The notes under the pieces: model-generated
Told to the model about the DNA's origin: nothing
The model's input: the letters and a program-made list of their open reading frames with translations, nothing else
The model's database searches: none
In this document: positions 10,284-20,840 of the stretch, piece by piece
Position numbering within the stretch: the first letter of the stretch is position 1
Layout of the letters: the number at the start of each line of letters is the position of its first letter
Assembly (NCBI GenBank): GCA_963691655.1
Contig: OY829327.1
Coordinates: forward strand, 60,958,079 to 61,022,078
Direction: 5' to 3'
DNA from: Toxonevra muliebris
Lineage: Eukaryota > Arthropoda > Insecta > Diptera > Pallopteridae
Length of the DNA: 64,000 nucleotides
Translations under genes and position numbers: made by a program

Positions 10284-11535
10284 TTATATAAATTGCATTT
10301 TCGCTTGACCTATTGCCCTGAGCTCTTTGCAGGCTAGTTGCAGCCACATTGTTTCTCCACGACCCATTATATATTGTAACACTTGTGGTATTAGGGCACA
10401 GGACGCTAAAGTTATAAGTTCGACTTTTTCCACGTCTAAGTTTATCTCTTTCTGGAAAATTTGAAATTTGTTGGCGAGAATACCGAAAGCGTTTTCAACT
10501 AGACGACGAGCTCTTGAGAGCCGATAGTTGAAGATTTTATTCTGGTCGTTGGTGCGTAACCCATGCGATTTCATAATTCGTGGCGATAGTCTGAATGCGT
10601 CATCAGCAACGAAGACATAGGGAACCTATAAAATTTAGTTACTTATGAGTACATACTTATAGATAATTTAAAAGCATCTTTTTGTTGAAGTTTATCAGTT
10701 CTGCGTCATCTGGGAAATCAAATAGATTGTTGCGGTTACCAATACCAAGAGAAGATGCATTAAAGACAGCAGCATCATTTGCCTTTCCGTTTGTGCCAAC
10801 ATCGATATAAATAAATCGGTAATCTGCGTCGACAACAGCTAGTAAGATGACACTATTAAATTCTTTGTAGTTGAAAAAGAAGGACCCATCTTTTACCCTG
10901 GTGCGGATTGCAATATGCTTGCCATCTGTTAAATGATATAAATTAGATTTCCATAAAACTGAAATAATATAAATTTCACCAATGGCTCCTAAGCACATCT
11001 TCAAACCTTTTGGCGATTTCTTTCCACTTATCTGCTGTTTTGCAAGCCAATTCGAGTGTATTGTACATTGACAAGTTTCTGAAGATGGAGATAATGATAT
11101 ATGAACATTTTTTACCTTCAAGTAGTCATCCTTTAGGGCAGAGTATATTGCAGCCAATGTTTCCGGAACTATTAGAGATATTGCTGGCACAGAAAAGCGA
11201 AATCCATAAGATAGCTCAGCAAATGAAGAGCCAGTGGCCAGAAACCGTAAAGTTAATAGCTATCTGCGCTATTAGAAATCGAAATCGTCGTGAAAAAATA
11301 AATACTTGAATTTAGAACTTACCTTGTGGATGTTGTAATAGATTCACGTAGGACAGTATTTTGCTTTTGAATTACTGGACCTACTTTTTCCAATAAGCAC
11401 TTAAAAGTTCATGCGGACATTCGTGCGAAATTTGTAAAAGCTTTAGGGACCTCGATTCCTAATTCCCTTATGGCAATGTAAGCCAAATCTCTCCCTGAGT
11501 TTCTCCTCAGGAGCCACTTACGGCTCCACAGATTT
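10284..11535 (-). pseudogene. PIF/Harbinger transposase (HARBI1-like), near-complete
   Basis: DDE transposase of the Harbinger superfamily, which cuts and pastes DNA usually with 3-bp target duplications. There are three exons on the minus strand. Exon 1 (about 11535-11323) reads RKWLLRRNSGRDLAYIAI...CLLEKVGPVIQKQNTVL and ends at a GTAAGT donor; it carries one in-frame TGA after ARMSA. Exon 2 (about 11210-10670) reads FRFSVPAISLIVPETLAAIY, then DGKHIAIR (first Asp), FNYKEFNSVILLAVVDADYR (second Asp) and GKANDAAVF. Exon 3 (about 10624-10284) reads VPYVFVADDAF...LSRARRLVENAFGIL (Glu). All three catalytic acids are present. The single nonsense codon is the only clear lesion. Terminal repeats were not identified. 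Confidence 0.85.
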
Positions 11536-11536
11536 C

Positions 11537-11836
11537 AATGTTTTTTTTTGCTTTATTTTTCCTTTCATTCTCATTAATTTTGAGCGCAGAAACTATGCAT
11601 ATAATGCTTGCTACAATTGCTTTGTTTTTTTCCATTTTATTTTTTTTTCAATATATATTTTTTTACGCACGATGCTTGTATTATAATTTAAACGTAAGAT
11701 TTGGCTTTTCCTCACACATCACACAATTTTGATAGTATAATTAAATTCTATCCCACTTTTCTTTGACTTGTCGTAATACTCAATGTGATAGTGTAAACAG
11801 GTTTTAATCAAATTTCGCTACAAATTATTATATATC
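11537..11836. other. T-rich stretch without gene
   Basis: Dominated by T runs. The short open frame at 11538-11732 is low-complexity and not supported. Confidence 0.5.
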
Positions 11837-12333
11837 GTCGTTCCATGTCAGATTTACAACCAAAATTTTAATTTCAATCAACATTTTTTCTTACATTCTT
11901 AAGAAGAAAATGATCGACACGTAATTTTTTATTTCAATGTGATGTTTTTTATTCTCAAGTTACGATTTTTTAAAGTCTTTGAGTTGCAAAAAAAAAAACA
12001 TTTTTCAATCCCTGATTACTAGAAAACTAACCGATATAGCAAAAAATTTCCAAGTAATAAAAGTTCGTAAATCGCATCGTAAACTCATCGAAAAAATATG
12101 AACAAAAAATTGTTTTTATTATTTAACAGAAAAATTCTGGAACAAATTGAATTTTTCCAAGCTTGGACATTTTTTTTTTTAATTTTTTTGGTCTCTAAAT
12201 ATTGATTAATATGTTAGGAAAATTGTGTACAAATTTCTGAGTGGGATGAGATATAGTTTGCAAGATATTCAAATAAGAACAAAGTGACTACTAAAGTCGC
12301 CTGACTTCAAACGGCGCGCGTGAAATTGGGTGC
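11837..12333. repeat. Left long terminal inverted repeat
   Basis: Reverse complement of 16090-16592. Conserved along the arm are the outer GTCGTTCCATGTC, the stretch around 11925-11960 that reads CATCACATTG on the other strand, and the inner GACTTCAAACGGCGCGCG. Divergence between arms (scattered substitutions and small indels) shows the insertion is old. Confidence 0.8.
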
Positions 12334-12514
12334 GTAATTATTGACTGGTATTTCACAGATTACCTACCATCACCAAGTTTTTTGAATAATGAAAAATGCA
12401 ATGTTTAGCTCTATATTATTTATTAATACTTATATGTACTGGTTTACAACATCTTACAAGCTTTGCGCTATAAAAACGTATACATATTTTGTAAAAATTC
12501 CACACATTTTTAAA

Positions 12515-14450
12515 TCAATGTGATTTTAGTTTAAGCGCGCGTTTTGGCTCTGATTTCGAAAAACTTACAGTTTCCAATTTCGGACACAAAGAATAAGTTT
12601 TCACTTTCAGTTTACAATTCTCTTCCGGCACAACGTAGTGTAATTTCTGAGTTCCCGATATAGTTTTGCAGTTCTCAAAACGGTCATTCAAAAATTTCGC
12701 TACTGTTTCATACTCTTTCTCGCTTTTGTAAATTACAGAAATGTTAGTCAAAAAAGATTCACGCTTAGCCCACTCATACAATTCCAGTGCAGTTGTTATT
12801 TGATCACTTGAAATTATTTAAAGACTGGCTTTGCATGCCATTCTTTTCAAAGCTCCACCCGCTCCATCACAAGGACCTTTACCATGAGCTGTAGCTTGAA
12901 AATTCCAAATAGCAGATCGACTGAAATCTTCTTTGTGATAATAAATTGTTGAAAAATGCTTAACATTTTTGAATTGTTGCGGCGCTCCATCAGAAAAATG
13001 TATTCATTGAACGTTTGTAGAAATAAGTACGTCATGTTTTTTACAGTCTGAAATGATGACCAAAGTTTTATGCTTAATAGACTCATTATCAATAAAAAAC
13101 AATCGGAAAAGTGTCGCTTAGTTATTATTCCATAAATAATTGCTTGCTGATTTGCGATAAATGCGTGAGTGAGAAACGTTTTACTAAATTTACAAAAATT
13201 ATTAACGATTTCATCTACTGAGACTGACTTGGCTTCCAAAATTGTCTTGGGTTGTGAAATCTATTGCTTGTATGTAACAGTATGAATATCGAGTTTACGA
13301 AAAACTGTTTTAATTTTGCCTTCCAGCATTTCAATTTCCGGGCAAGCCTGACATGCTCCAAAGTTACATTTTTCTGTTGGATTTGAGCATATGAAAAGTA
13401 ATAACAGATATTGAGAATACATAATGGCATATTCTTCTTTTCCCATTAACTTGATTATGTGGCTGCCTACAGAAAAACATTTTTTTTGTGAAAAAGAATT
13501 GTATGCATTTGAAATTTTTATCATTACCTGACGTCATCAAAATCCATATTTGCATGCAAAGGACAAACACAACCTGAACCAGCCAACACAATGAGGAGGT
13601 CTCAAAGCGCAAAATTTTGATAAGCCAATTGTGATATCCGGATTCTTATGTCTGAATTTTGTATAATTGTATTTCAAATTTCCCAATATCAATCGTTTTT
13701 GGAAAATTACAGATTTTCCGTCAATTTTGACTGATTTTGTCTCTTTCTGTCCAGGCATTAAAGCACTGATGTCGTCAAGCTCATAAAATTCCTTTACTTT
13801 GTGTTCAGTTTCTATGGAGATAACTTTGCATATAATAATGCATGTTAATATTACCATTATGAGATTATTATTGTAAAAAAAAACATGAAACGAGTGTTCC
13901 TACCGATTTTGTTTGTTGGCACAGATAAAATACCATAATTTTTTCGCAATTTTCGAGCTTTTTGAATGAAGTAGCGAGAGGTATTCATCATTTTAGCTGC
14001 ATTATTCATACTCAAATTAAATTGTAAAACTGTTAGAATTCGAATTTTTTCTTTGTAACTCGTATTATTTACAATCATGAAATTTCGTTTTCAACTCAGC
14101 ATATTCACAACTGAAGTCAAATTCGTCCTGAAAATTTTTTAAGTTTGGTGAATAATTATTTTACTCAGATAAAATTTGCAGAAAACATTACTCTAAACTT
14201 ACTTCAGATTCTGAACCACACAAAGAAAAATTATCATCATCTGAGAATTTAATTCATTATCATCAGTCTCTGAATTGTTATGATCTCCATTATCTGAGTT
14301 TTCAACAGTGTTTGTCAAAACACCTAGACCCGATAAAATTTTGTATAAATAAGCAGCAAATTCTGAAAATATGTACTCACAGATATCACTGGCACTAATT
14401 TTTGGTATTTTTTTCCTGCAAAGAGACCACAACACACAACCCGGTTTCAA
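12515..14450 (-). pseudogene. Decayed transposase of an unnamed, widespread element family
   Basis: Read on the minus strand. 14450-14199 gives an acidic Asp/Asn/Ser-rich N-terminal part ending at a GTAAGT-type donor. 14078-13900 gives a helix-turn-helix-like segment (YKEKIRILTVLQF...RYFIQKARKLRKNYGIL). 13800-13590 gives KEFYELDDISALMPGQK, VIFQKRLILGNLKYNY and GLSKFCALRPPHCV. 13390-13261 gives CNFGACQACPEIEMLEGKIK. 13170-12850 gives THAFIANQQ and a broken TAHGKGPCDGAGG-like segment. 12781-12515 gives the C-terminal YEWAKRESFL... part. I recognise this motif order (KARKL..GIL, then GxSKFxxLRPxxCV, then CxxCP) from many uncharacterised proteins in insects and cnidarians that behave like repeats. 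Multiple frameshifts and stops mean it is inactive. Its position inside long inverted repeats supports a transposase role. Confidence 0.6.
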
Positions 14451-15008
14451 AAAATTTACTTTTTCTAGAACCGAAGCAGGAACTCTACGTAAATGTCTGT
14501 TTTATTTTTTCAAAACATGGAATTCATTATTTAATGGGTTGCAGCCAGTGTTGCCAGAATTTTTTTTGGAAAACGTCCAAAACAACTTTGAAAAGCGTCA
14601 TTTGACTGTTCAAATCGTCATTTTAAGTAACTAAACAAAAACATGATTTAAAAGCTTATTTTTATTAATTTCATGGTATTTTCTAATAAGGAAAATAAAT
14701 TAAATATCATAATTTATATTTTTATTGTAAGTTGTATTAATAATCTACTACTAACTCTCTATTTTCTACCCATTTCCAAAAAATGCATCTCTAAAATGTT
14801 TCTCTTACTTGTCAAAAATTCAAAATGGCTACTGTTTGAAAAAATGCATCTACATACCTCTAAATACTTCTACCATGGGCTATCCCATTCACACACATAA
14901 AATTCACATACGAAGACGAATAATAAATGTCAAATAATACCGCCGCACAGTGGTTTGACTCCATACAAAGTGCGGAAAAAAATATAAGGAATCATCTCAG
15001 CATTTTGT

Positions 15009-15250
15009 TTTTAACAAAAAAATTTCTATCTCTTAAAAGTACACTGATACCACAAATAATCACATTTTCATACAGTTTTATTATATGCATTTATTATTTT
15101 GTTAATAAAAATGGGATCCGCAGCTATTTGTTATTTGGCGAAGATATTATTTTTTACATTTTTATATATTAGAATATTTCGTACACCTTCGCAAGATAGA
15201 CCTGGTCCATCAAACTTAAGGAATTATCTTGAAATTTTAAATTTGTATAA
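15009..15250 (+). repeat. Interspersed repeat copy, inverted partner at 22080-22345
   Basis: Closely matches the reverse complement of 22080-22345, including AAAAGTACACTGATA, CACATTTTCATACAGTTTT, ACACCTTCGCAAG and AAACTTAAGGAATTAT. Both copies can be read as a short peptide with RTPSQDRPGPSNLRNYLEI or a close variant, so the repeat may once have been coding. I cannot name it. Confidence 0.7.
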
Positions 15251-15265
15251 ACCAAATTTTTTTCG

Positions 15266-15311
15266 TTATGCTATAACGAAGTTATAACTCTATAACGAAG
15301 TTATAGCATAA
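15266..15311. repeat. 46-bp imperfect palindrome
   Basis: Outer arms TTATGCTATAAC (15266-15277) and GTTATAGCATAA (15300-15311) are perfect inverted repeats. The interior contains two copies of TATAACGAAGTTATA. It could extrude as a cruciform. It lies just outside the 15009-15250 repeat and may be its terminus. Confidence 0.55.
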
Positions 15312-16089
15312 AGTCGAGAGCGCCCGTTGTTTAAACTTTATCTGTTGTTAAAGCGTTTTTCTCGAAAAAACTTTTTTTTGATTCGCCCAAGGGTCTGAAA
15401 GAATTCGATAAGGATGAAATTTTAATTTGTTAAACTACACGCCAATGGCTCTCGCAGGTAGTAGAATTATTTATTTTTAATCATTCCCTATTTTTTACCC
15501 AATTTTTCAACAAAAAACAAAGCGATTTTTGAAATTTTTTTTAGCAGTCCGCCATATTTTTGAATAAAAATGTTTAAATCTACTACCTGCCAGAATGACA
15601 AGACCACAAAACAGTAATTTATTTAAATTTTTTGTTTCTGATGACTTCAAGTACCGTAATCACCCGAGTCCCACACCTTTTTTTTAGGTGTTCACTTTCG
15701 ACGTAAAAAACTCTAAAAAAATATCGTAAAATAAACTCCAACAATTTTTTTTTTCTACAATGAAAGAAGCCAAAATAACATATAAAAAATCTAAATGATT
15801 GTATTTAATAAAAAATTCCCGAAATATCCTGGAACAACAGACTACATTCTTAGATTTTTCTTACCTGAAATAATCCAAATGACGTAGCGATCGTCTATCT
15901 GGCAACGATTTTTAAATTTATGTAATAGACATTTTTTTGCTGTTGACAGCGTAAAAACTTGAATGTATGAATAAAAAAGCGGACGTGAAACTGTAAAACA
16001 ACAAATTTACGATTTTTTTTTCTATTTAACATTTAAACTAAACAAACCAAAAAGTAGGCGAACGAAATACTTACTGCCAGTACACCTTA

Positions 16090-16592
16090 CCGTATGTAAG
16101 TTTACGCGCGCGCCGTTTGAAGCCAGTCGACTTTAGAAGTCGCTTTGTTATTATTTGAATATCTTGAAAACTATATCTCATCTCACTCTGAAATTTTTAC
16201 ACAATTTTCCTAACATATTTATCAATATTTAGAGACCAAAAAAATTTAAAAAAAAAATTGTCCAAGTTTGGAAAAATTCAATTTGTTTATAAAATTTCCA
16301 GAATTCCTATGTTAAATAATAAAAACAATTTAATGTTCATATTTTTTCGATAAGTTTATGCGATTTACGAACTTTTATTACTTGGAAATTTTTTCCTATA
16401 TCGGTTAGTTTTTGAGTAATCAGGGATTGAAAAATATTTTTTTTTTACAACTCCAAGACTTTAAAAAATCGTAACTTGAGAATAAAAAACATCACATTGA
16501 AATAAAAAAATACATGTCGATTATTTTCTTCTCAAGAATGTAAGAAAATGATTGAAATTAAAATTTTGGTTGTAAATCTGACATGGAACGAC
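16090..16592. repeat. Right long terminal inverted repeat
   Basis: Partner of 11837-12333. It starts near GTAAGTTTACGCGCGCGCC and ends with ACATGGAACGAC. The same internal A/T-run architecture is present, with a few small deletions relative to the left arm. Confidence 0.8.
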
Positions 16593-16755
16593 CCATATAT
16601 ATTGTCATTTTTTTTTATACATTCTTAAATTTAAGCTTGAATTTTTATAATTCCGTATAATTTTTTGTTAAATAAAAAATACCTTGGTTACTCCATTATT
16701 TGGTCAATCTTTCGTGCACTGTACATTTAAACATATAATTCAAAATATGTATATA

Positions 16756-18007
16756 AGGAGTGAGACTGAAAAAATCTTAACACACGTTTTACCTAATAAT
16801 TTTTAATGGACATAAAATTTAAAAATTTCTTTGATCTAGTTATCTTTGAGAAAATGTCAGTTGTTATTTTTATTGCCAAACATGTTGATTTATTGTGAGT
16901 TTGATCAAATGAGTGAAGAAAAAGAAGTACGTCTTAAAATTATTAAAAAAATTTAAAAAAAATCTAATTTGATCCTACAAAAAATTGGCCAAAGAATTTA
17001 AGGTTTGCCGTCAAACTGTTTCCAATGTTATTAAACAGTTTCAGGAGAACTTGACCATCGATAGGAAACCTGGTTCGGGAAGACAACAAGGACCACATGA
17101 TATTGGGAAAACCAAAAGAAAATAGAAAGCATATTGTGAAGATCTCAAACACATCTGGTAGAAAAGCTGCCCGGTTAGCCCAGTGCTTTGAAAACATACA
17201 AAGTCCAAAAAGTTCCTGACAGGAATGCTGCAAAAAATTTAGACTCCAAAATTAGGGCTCAGAAATTAAAATCGAATTTCATACAAAAATATTCATGTTG
17301 TATAATGGACGATGAAACGTATGTACTGGCAGATGTTACGCATTTTACGCAGCTTCCGGGTCAACATTTTTATGTTGCTGATGCTCGAGGAAATGTCGAA
17401 GAACAATTTAGAATCCAAAAGCAGACAAAATTTCCTAAAAAATTCCTGGTATGGCAAGCTATATGCAGTTGCGGCAAAAGAAGAAAGTTATTTGTTACAG
17501 TGGGCTCTATAAATACCGAAATATACATCAAAGAATGTTTGAAAAAAGGACTTCTTCCTTTCATAAGAGAGCACAATGTGTCCACATATTTTTGGCCCGA
17601 TTTGGCATCATGTTACTACGGCAAGAAAGCTCTGGAGAGGTGCCTAAGTAATAACATAGTTTTTGTACCAAGAGAGGCCAATCCTCCAAATTGTCCGGAG
17701 TTAAAACCAGGGGCTTTTGTGAAAAGAAACTTAAAGAGCACAAAAAAAGGGGTCCCAAAATATCGAAGATTTTAAAAGGAGATGGGCAAACTTCCAAAAA
17801 GGTGTCTGAAACAAGTATCAAATCTCTAATGGACGGCTTACCAAAAAAGGTCCACGAGTTCATAAATAGTGGTTAGAACTATAAAAGTTATATTTTTCTG
17901 TAATTTGTAAAATATTATCAATTAAATAAAAAAATGAAAACTCTAAGGTCAACCGTTTAAAAATTATTGAATTTTATATATGTTAAGATTTTTTCGATCT
18001 CACCCCT
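16756..18007 (+). mobile_element. Tc1/mariner-family element, inactive
   Basis: Inverted ends: left AGGAGTGAGACTGAAAAAAT (16756 on), continuing with CTTAACA. The right end reverse-complemented is AGGGGTGAGATCGAAAAAAT, again followed by CTTAACA and ending at 18007. TA dinucleotides flank both ends (16754-16755 and 18008-18009), as expected for Tc1/mariner. The 1.25-kb length is typical. The transposase inside is frameshifted. Confidence 0.85.
16912..17876 (+). pseudogene. Tc1/mariner transposase remnant
   Basis: The N-terminal helix-turn-helix (KEFKVCRQTVSNVIKQFQE, about 16986-17045) follows an in-frame stop, and DRKPGSGR is the linker motif. The open frame 17188-17775 covers the catalytic domain: IMDDETYV (first Asp), FPKKFLVWQAI, TYFWPDLASCYYGKKALE (second Asp) and NPPNCPELKP. 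In active relatives the last motif continues into the third acidic residue (PIE-type). Here it reads LKPGAFVKRNLKSTKKG, so the Glu and neighbouring residues are missing. A frameshift near 17776 separates the C-terminal tail. Not functional. Confidence 0.8.
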
Positions 18008-18049
18008 TATGCAAATTACAATAAATAATTTTATATGAAATTGTATGAT

Positions 18050-18365
18050 GCAGCACAACCGTAGCTTGCACAACTTTTCGGCTGATAATGGACTCATTTG
18101 TAAAGAAGAAATCAAGGTCCTTCAGCGGGCAGCTAAGATGCCAAAAGCATTTTCTATTACACGACGAGCTCGTGATAAGCGTTTGTTGAACAATTTACGC
18201 TAAGGCGTAAGTTGGATCCTAGATGAAACAATAAACACGCATGATAATACTGTGATAATCTTTTCACGTATTTTGTACAAACCTGGGTATGGTCGCATTA
18301 GAAACGGTTTTAATGGAAATGCGGCATCACCAACCGAAAAATAAGGAACTTCATTCTACCTAAAA
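18050..18365 (-). pseudogene. PIF/Harbinger transposase fragment
   Basis: On the minus strand 18362-18280 reads NEVPYFSVGDAAFPLKPFLM then RPYPG, the segment preceding the catalytic Glu in Harbinger transposases. After a short spacer, 18200-18110 reads LNKRLSRARRVIENAFGILA, which contains the catalytic Glu. Neither upstream Asp is present. It resembles exon 3 of the transposase at 10284-10624 but is a different copy. Confidence 0.8.
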
Positions 18366-18439
18366 ATTTTCAAATTAATTATTTTTAAAACTCTTTTTTT
18401 TATATATACATAAAAAAAAATAAAATCATTTTAAAAGGG

Positions 18440-18836
18440 CATAGCCGGGTTTCCATGTCAGAAATGCCCCCAAACCGAATCAAGTTTCGCATGGACCCTT
18501 TTGAAGCACTTAATTTAAGAATGATTTGACTAAATTGTCAGACCATTATCTGCAATTTTTAATGAGTAATGGCGGATTTTGTAAGTTTCGTTTTTCGCGT
18601 TTTTCAGCCTAAGTAGTCATAGGAAAAATCTGAAAAGATTCACAGTGATTTTTTGGTTTTGGAGACATATTTGGAATTTTTAGTTCACAAAAAGTTTCAC
18701 TTCTGCCTTGTGTCCGTTAATGCACAACCAATTTTTGCTTTCAAGGAGGTCAAAAAAATTGAAAAATGTTTTGGCTAAAATCGCTCTAGAATTTATGTGT
18801 AAAGGGATTCTTTGAAATTCACAGTCGATTGAAAGT
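18440..18836. other. Repeat-containing non-coding stretch
   Basis: Includes 18681-18734, the inverted partner of the first 56 bases of the window. No gene recognised. Confidence 0.6.
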
Positions 18837-19668
18837 TACAGGCCCTGATATGCAATTAGCACATGTGTGCAATTCAACCTGGATAGACAGTACAAACGGC
18901 AAGATATCGCTATCATGTCGGACAGCCAAGCAGCCATTCGAGCATTATGCTCCTTTGAGATCACCTCTAAGTTGGTGTGGGACTGTTTGAGCAAGCTCAA
19001 TCAACTGGGCAATAACAACAAAGTCGCTCTATGCTGGGTCCCTGGACACGCAGGAATTGAGGGTAATGAGCAGGCAGACGAGCTTGCAAGAAAGGGGGCA
19101 GCAACCACTTTCGTGGGACCTGAACCCTTCTGTGGAATAGGAGATAGCGTAATCAGGGAATTACTCAGGCAAGAAGAGAGGAACAAGAGGCAAGAACTCT
19201 TTACCAATCTTACGGGACTGAGGCAATCCAAAGCGCTTTTAGGTAATTATAATAAGAGTAGATACGCATTCTGCATTGGTCTCAACAAAAACAGTTGGCG
19301 CATATTAGCTGGTATTCTGACTGGGCATTGCGGGCTCAGAGAACACCTTTGCAAGATAGGGGTTGAGCAAAGCTCAATTTGTAGGTTTTGTAATGAGGAA
19401 GACAAATCATCAGAACATATTTTAGCTCAATGTGGAGCACTGATCCACAAAAGAAGGAAATGTCTGGGCATGCACCAAGTACCCAGTACCGAACTGGCAT
19501 CCATAGATCCGGGCGCAATACTCAAATTCTTGAGGGAGACTGGACTGGATGAGGTACTCTAGGCAGATTAGACTAGAAAGAAAAGAGGGACGTACAATAG
19601 ATCTTATAGGTCGCGGTACAACGACAGAAACCTCTATAATACAATACAATACAATACAGGCCCTGATA
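18837..19668 (+). mobile_element. 5'-truncated RNase H-bearing LINE with 14-bp target duplication
   Basis: TACAGGCCCTGATA occurs at 18837-18850 and again at 19655-19668, flanking the insert 18851-19654. The insert ends in a short (ACAAT)n-type tail (about 19637-19654) and starts abruptly inside ORF2, the signature of target-primed reverse transcription with 5' truncation. Truncation, tail and duplication together make this one of the best-defined insertions in the window. Confidence 0.9.
18867..19562 (+). pseudogene. RNase H and C-terminal zinc knuckle of a Loa/R1-like LINE
   Basis: The frame is open for 231 codons, but it is only the 3' part of ORF2. RNase H motifs are IAIMSDSQAAIRAL (Asp) and CWVPGHAGIEGNEQADELAR (catalytic Asp/His region). 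The leading DGS and Glu motifs were lost by truncation. The C-terminal region has LTGHCGLREHL followed by CRFCNEEDKSSEHILAQC, the CX2C...HX4C knuckle found at the end of such ORF2 proteins. It terminates at TAG (19560-19562). The annotated start is artificial. Confidence 0.85.
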
Positions 19669-20840
19669 CAGCACTCATGCATATTTGAACTTTGAAACTA
19701 GTTTTTCTCAAAACAGCATTTTTCGAAATGGCTGCCACGATATCTCCAAAACTAATGAACTGGTTGGGCTTAAATTTTCATCGTATCTTCAATGCATCTG
19801 TAGTTCTACTCCGTCCGAACCAGGATCATTGTGATATCTCTCAATGTTTTTTATTTAAATTGAAATAGTTAAAAAAAATGACAAAAATCAAATACTTATT
19901 TTCAAAACTAGATAGATAAAAATACAAACTTTTAATGACTTAACTAAAAGAACATAAGTACAATAAAACTATCCCAAAAATTTAATTTTCAATCTTTTTA
20001 CTAAACCCTCTAGTTCCCAAGCGTATCTCTGGACAGCCTTCATCAAAATTACCACTTTAATAGTTTTCGGTTGCTACATTTTATCACATCGTGTATGGAA
20101 TTTCTCAAATTTATTATGATGTTAGCGGCAGTCAAAGTCAAAATTTGAGATAAAAATAAATAAAATACTTCCCGTCATACTAGCCAGATAAAAAAGTAGC
20201 TGTGAGTAGCTAGGAATTTAAATTTTTTATGCAAATTTTTTAGTTATTTAAAAAAAATTGATAAAAAGTTTATTCAACAACAAATACTTTTAGGCATTCA
20301 ACTTTTCCGGCTTCATAAAATCACGACCATTAAAATTTATCAATCCCAATTTTTTTTAAATCAAAAATTTGGGAACTAGAGGGTTAATTCTGGTTCCGGC
20401 TACAAATCTATCGATTAATACGCTGATTCAGTCTTTGATTTTAGATAAACAGAATCACGGCAGCCATAGGCCAACTTTTTTTTGACACAGGTTTCGTTGA
20501 ACGACAGTCGTTCTACAGATATAGGTATAGTCGATGTAACTGTATATTTTGACGTAAACAAATTTTTAAATGATTCTTGAAATAAATAATACTTGTCAGC
20601 TGCTTCGACAGTGAACAGTTATTTAGTGTTACTGGTCAGATTTTTATTTGGAGTATCTACTATTTATATTTTTCTGTATATGCTTGTAGTAAAAAATTTA
20701 CTTTCAGATTTTTATTTTTTATATTTTAAAAATCCTTCGGACTTTAGTCGTAGGTTAGATGAATGGCCGAAGTTCGGCTTCGGCCAAAAAATGACCTTCG
20801 GTCGGACACTAGTACACACACATTTTGTTTTCGTATGTAC
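19669..20840. other. Non-coding stretch
   Basis: No gene supported. A small GC-richer palindrome, GGCCGAAGTTCGGCTTCGGC, starts at 20766. Confidence 0.5.

Larger units (their letters stand above)
14546..15910. other. Repeat-rich insert inside the long-TIR transposon
   Basis: 14546 starts with CAGTGTTGCCAGA, a hAT-like terminus similar to the left end at 674. Near 15880-15910 the other strand reads CGTTGCCAGATAGACGATCG, resembling the same terminus in opposite orientation. No matching 8-bp flanks are present, so the boundaries are tentative. Within it, 14650-14935 and 15009-15250 match, inverted, sequence at 27660-27890 and 22080-22345. Confidence 0.4.
11837..16592. mobile_element. DNA transposon with about 500-bp terminal inverted repeats
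   Basis: Left arm about 11837-12333 and right arm about 16090-16592 are reverse complements along nearly their whole length. Shared blocks include GTTCCATGTCAGATTTACAA at the outer end and GGCGCGCG at the inner end. The outermost shared bases are GTCGTTCC (11837) and GGAACGAC (16592). A target duplication is not clear, because both flanks contain TATATA runs. Between the arms, on the minus strand, is a decayed multi-exon gene (12515-14450), presumably the transposase. The rest of the interior (about 14546-15910) is other repeats inserted later. The superfamily is unresolved; a Sola-like assignment is possible but I cannot verify it. Confidence 0.75.

Noticed and set aside
11537..11836. A hydrophobic membrane-protein-like frame (11538-11732)
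   Set aside because: It consists of T-run-encoded Phe/Ile residues and is low-complexity.
15266..15311. Resemblance of TATAACGAAGTTATA words to loxP arms
   Set aside because: The spacer and arm arrangement are wrong for a recombinase site of that type, and nothing else in the window suggests phage or engineered DNA.
14546..15910. A hAT-type element bounded by CAGTGTTGCCAGA and a GTTGCCAGA-like right end
   Set aside because: The right terminus lacks CAG and the flanking octamers (GTTGCAGC, TTTAAATT) do not match, so boundaries are not established.
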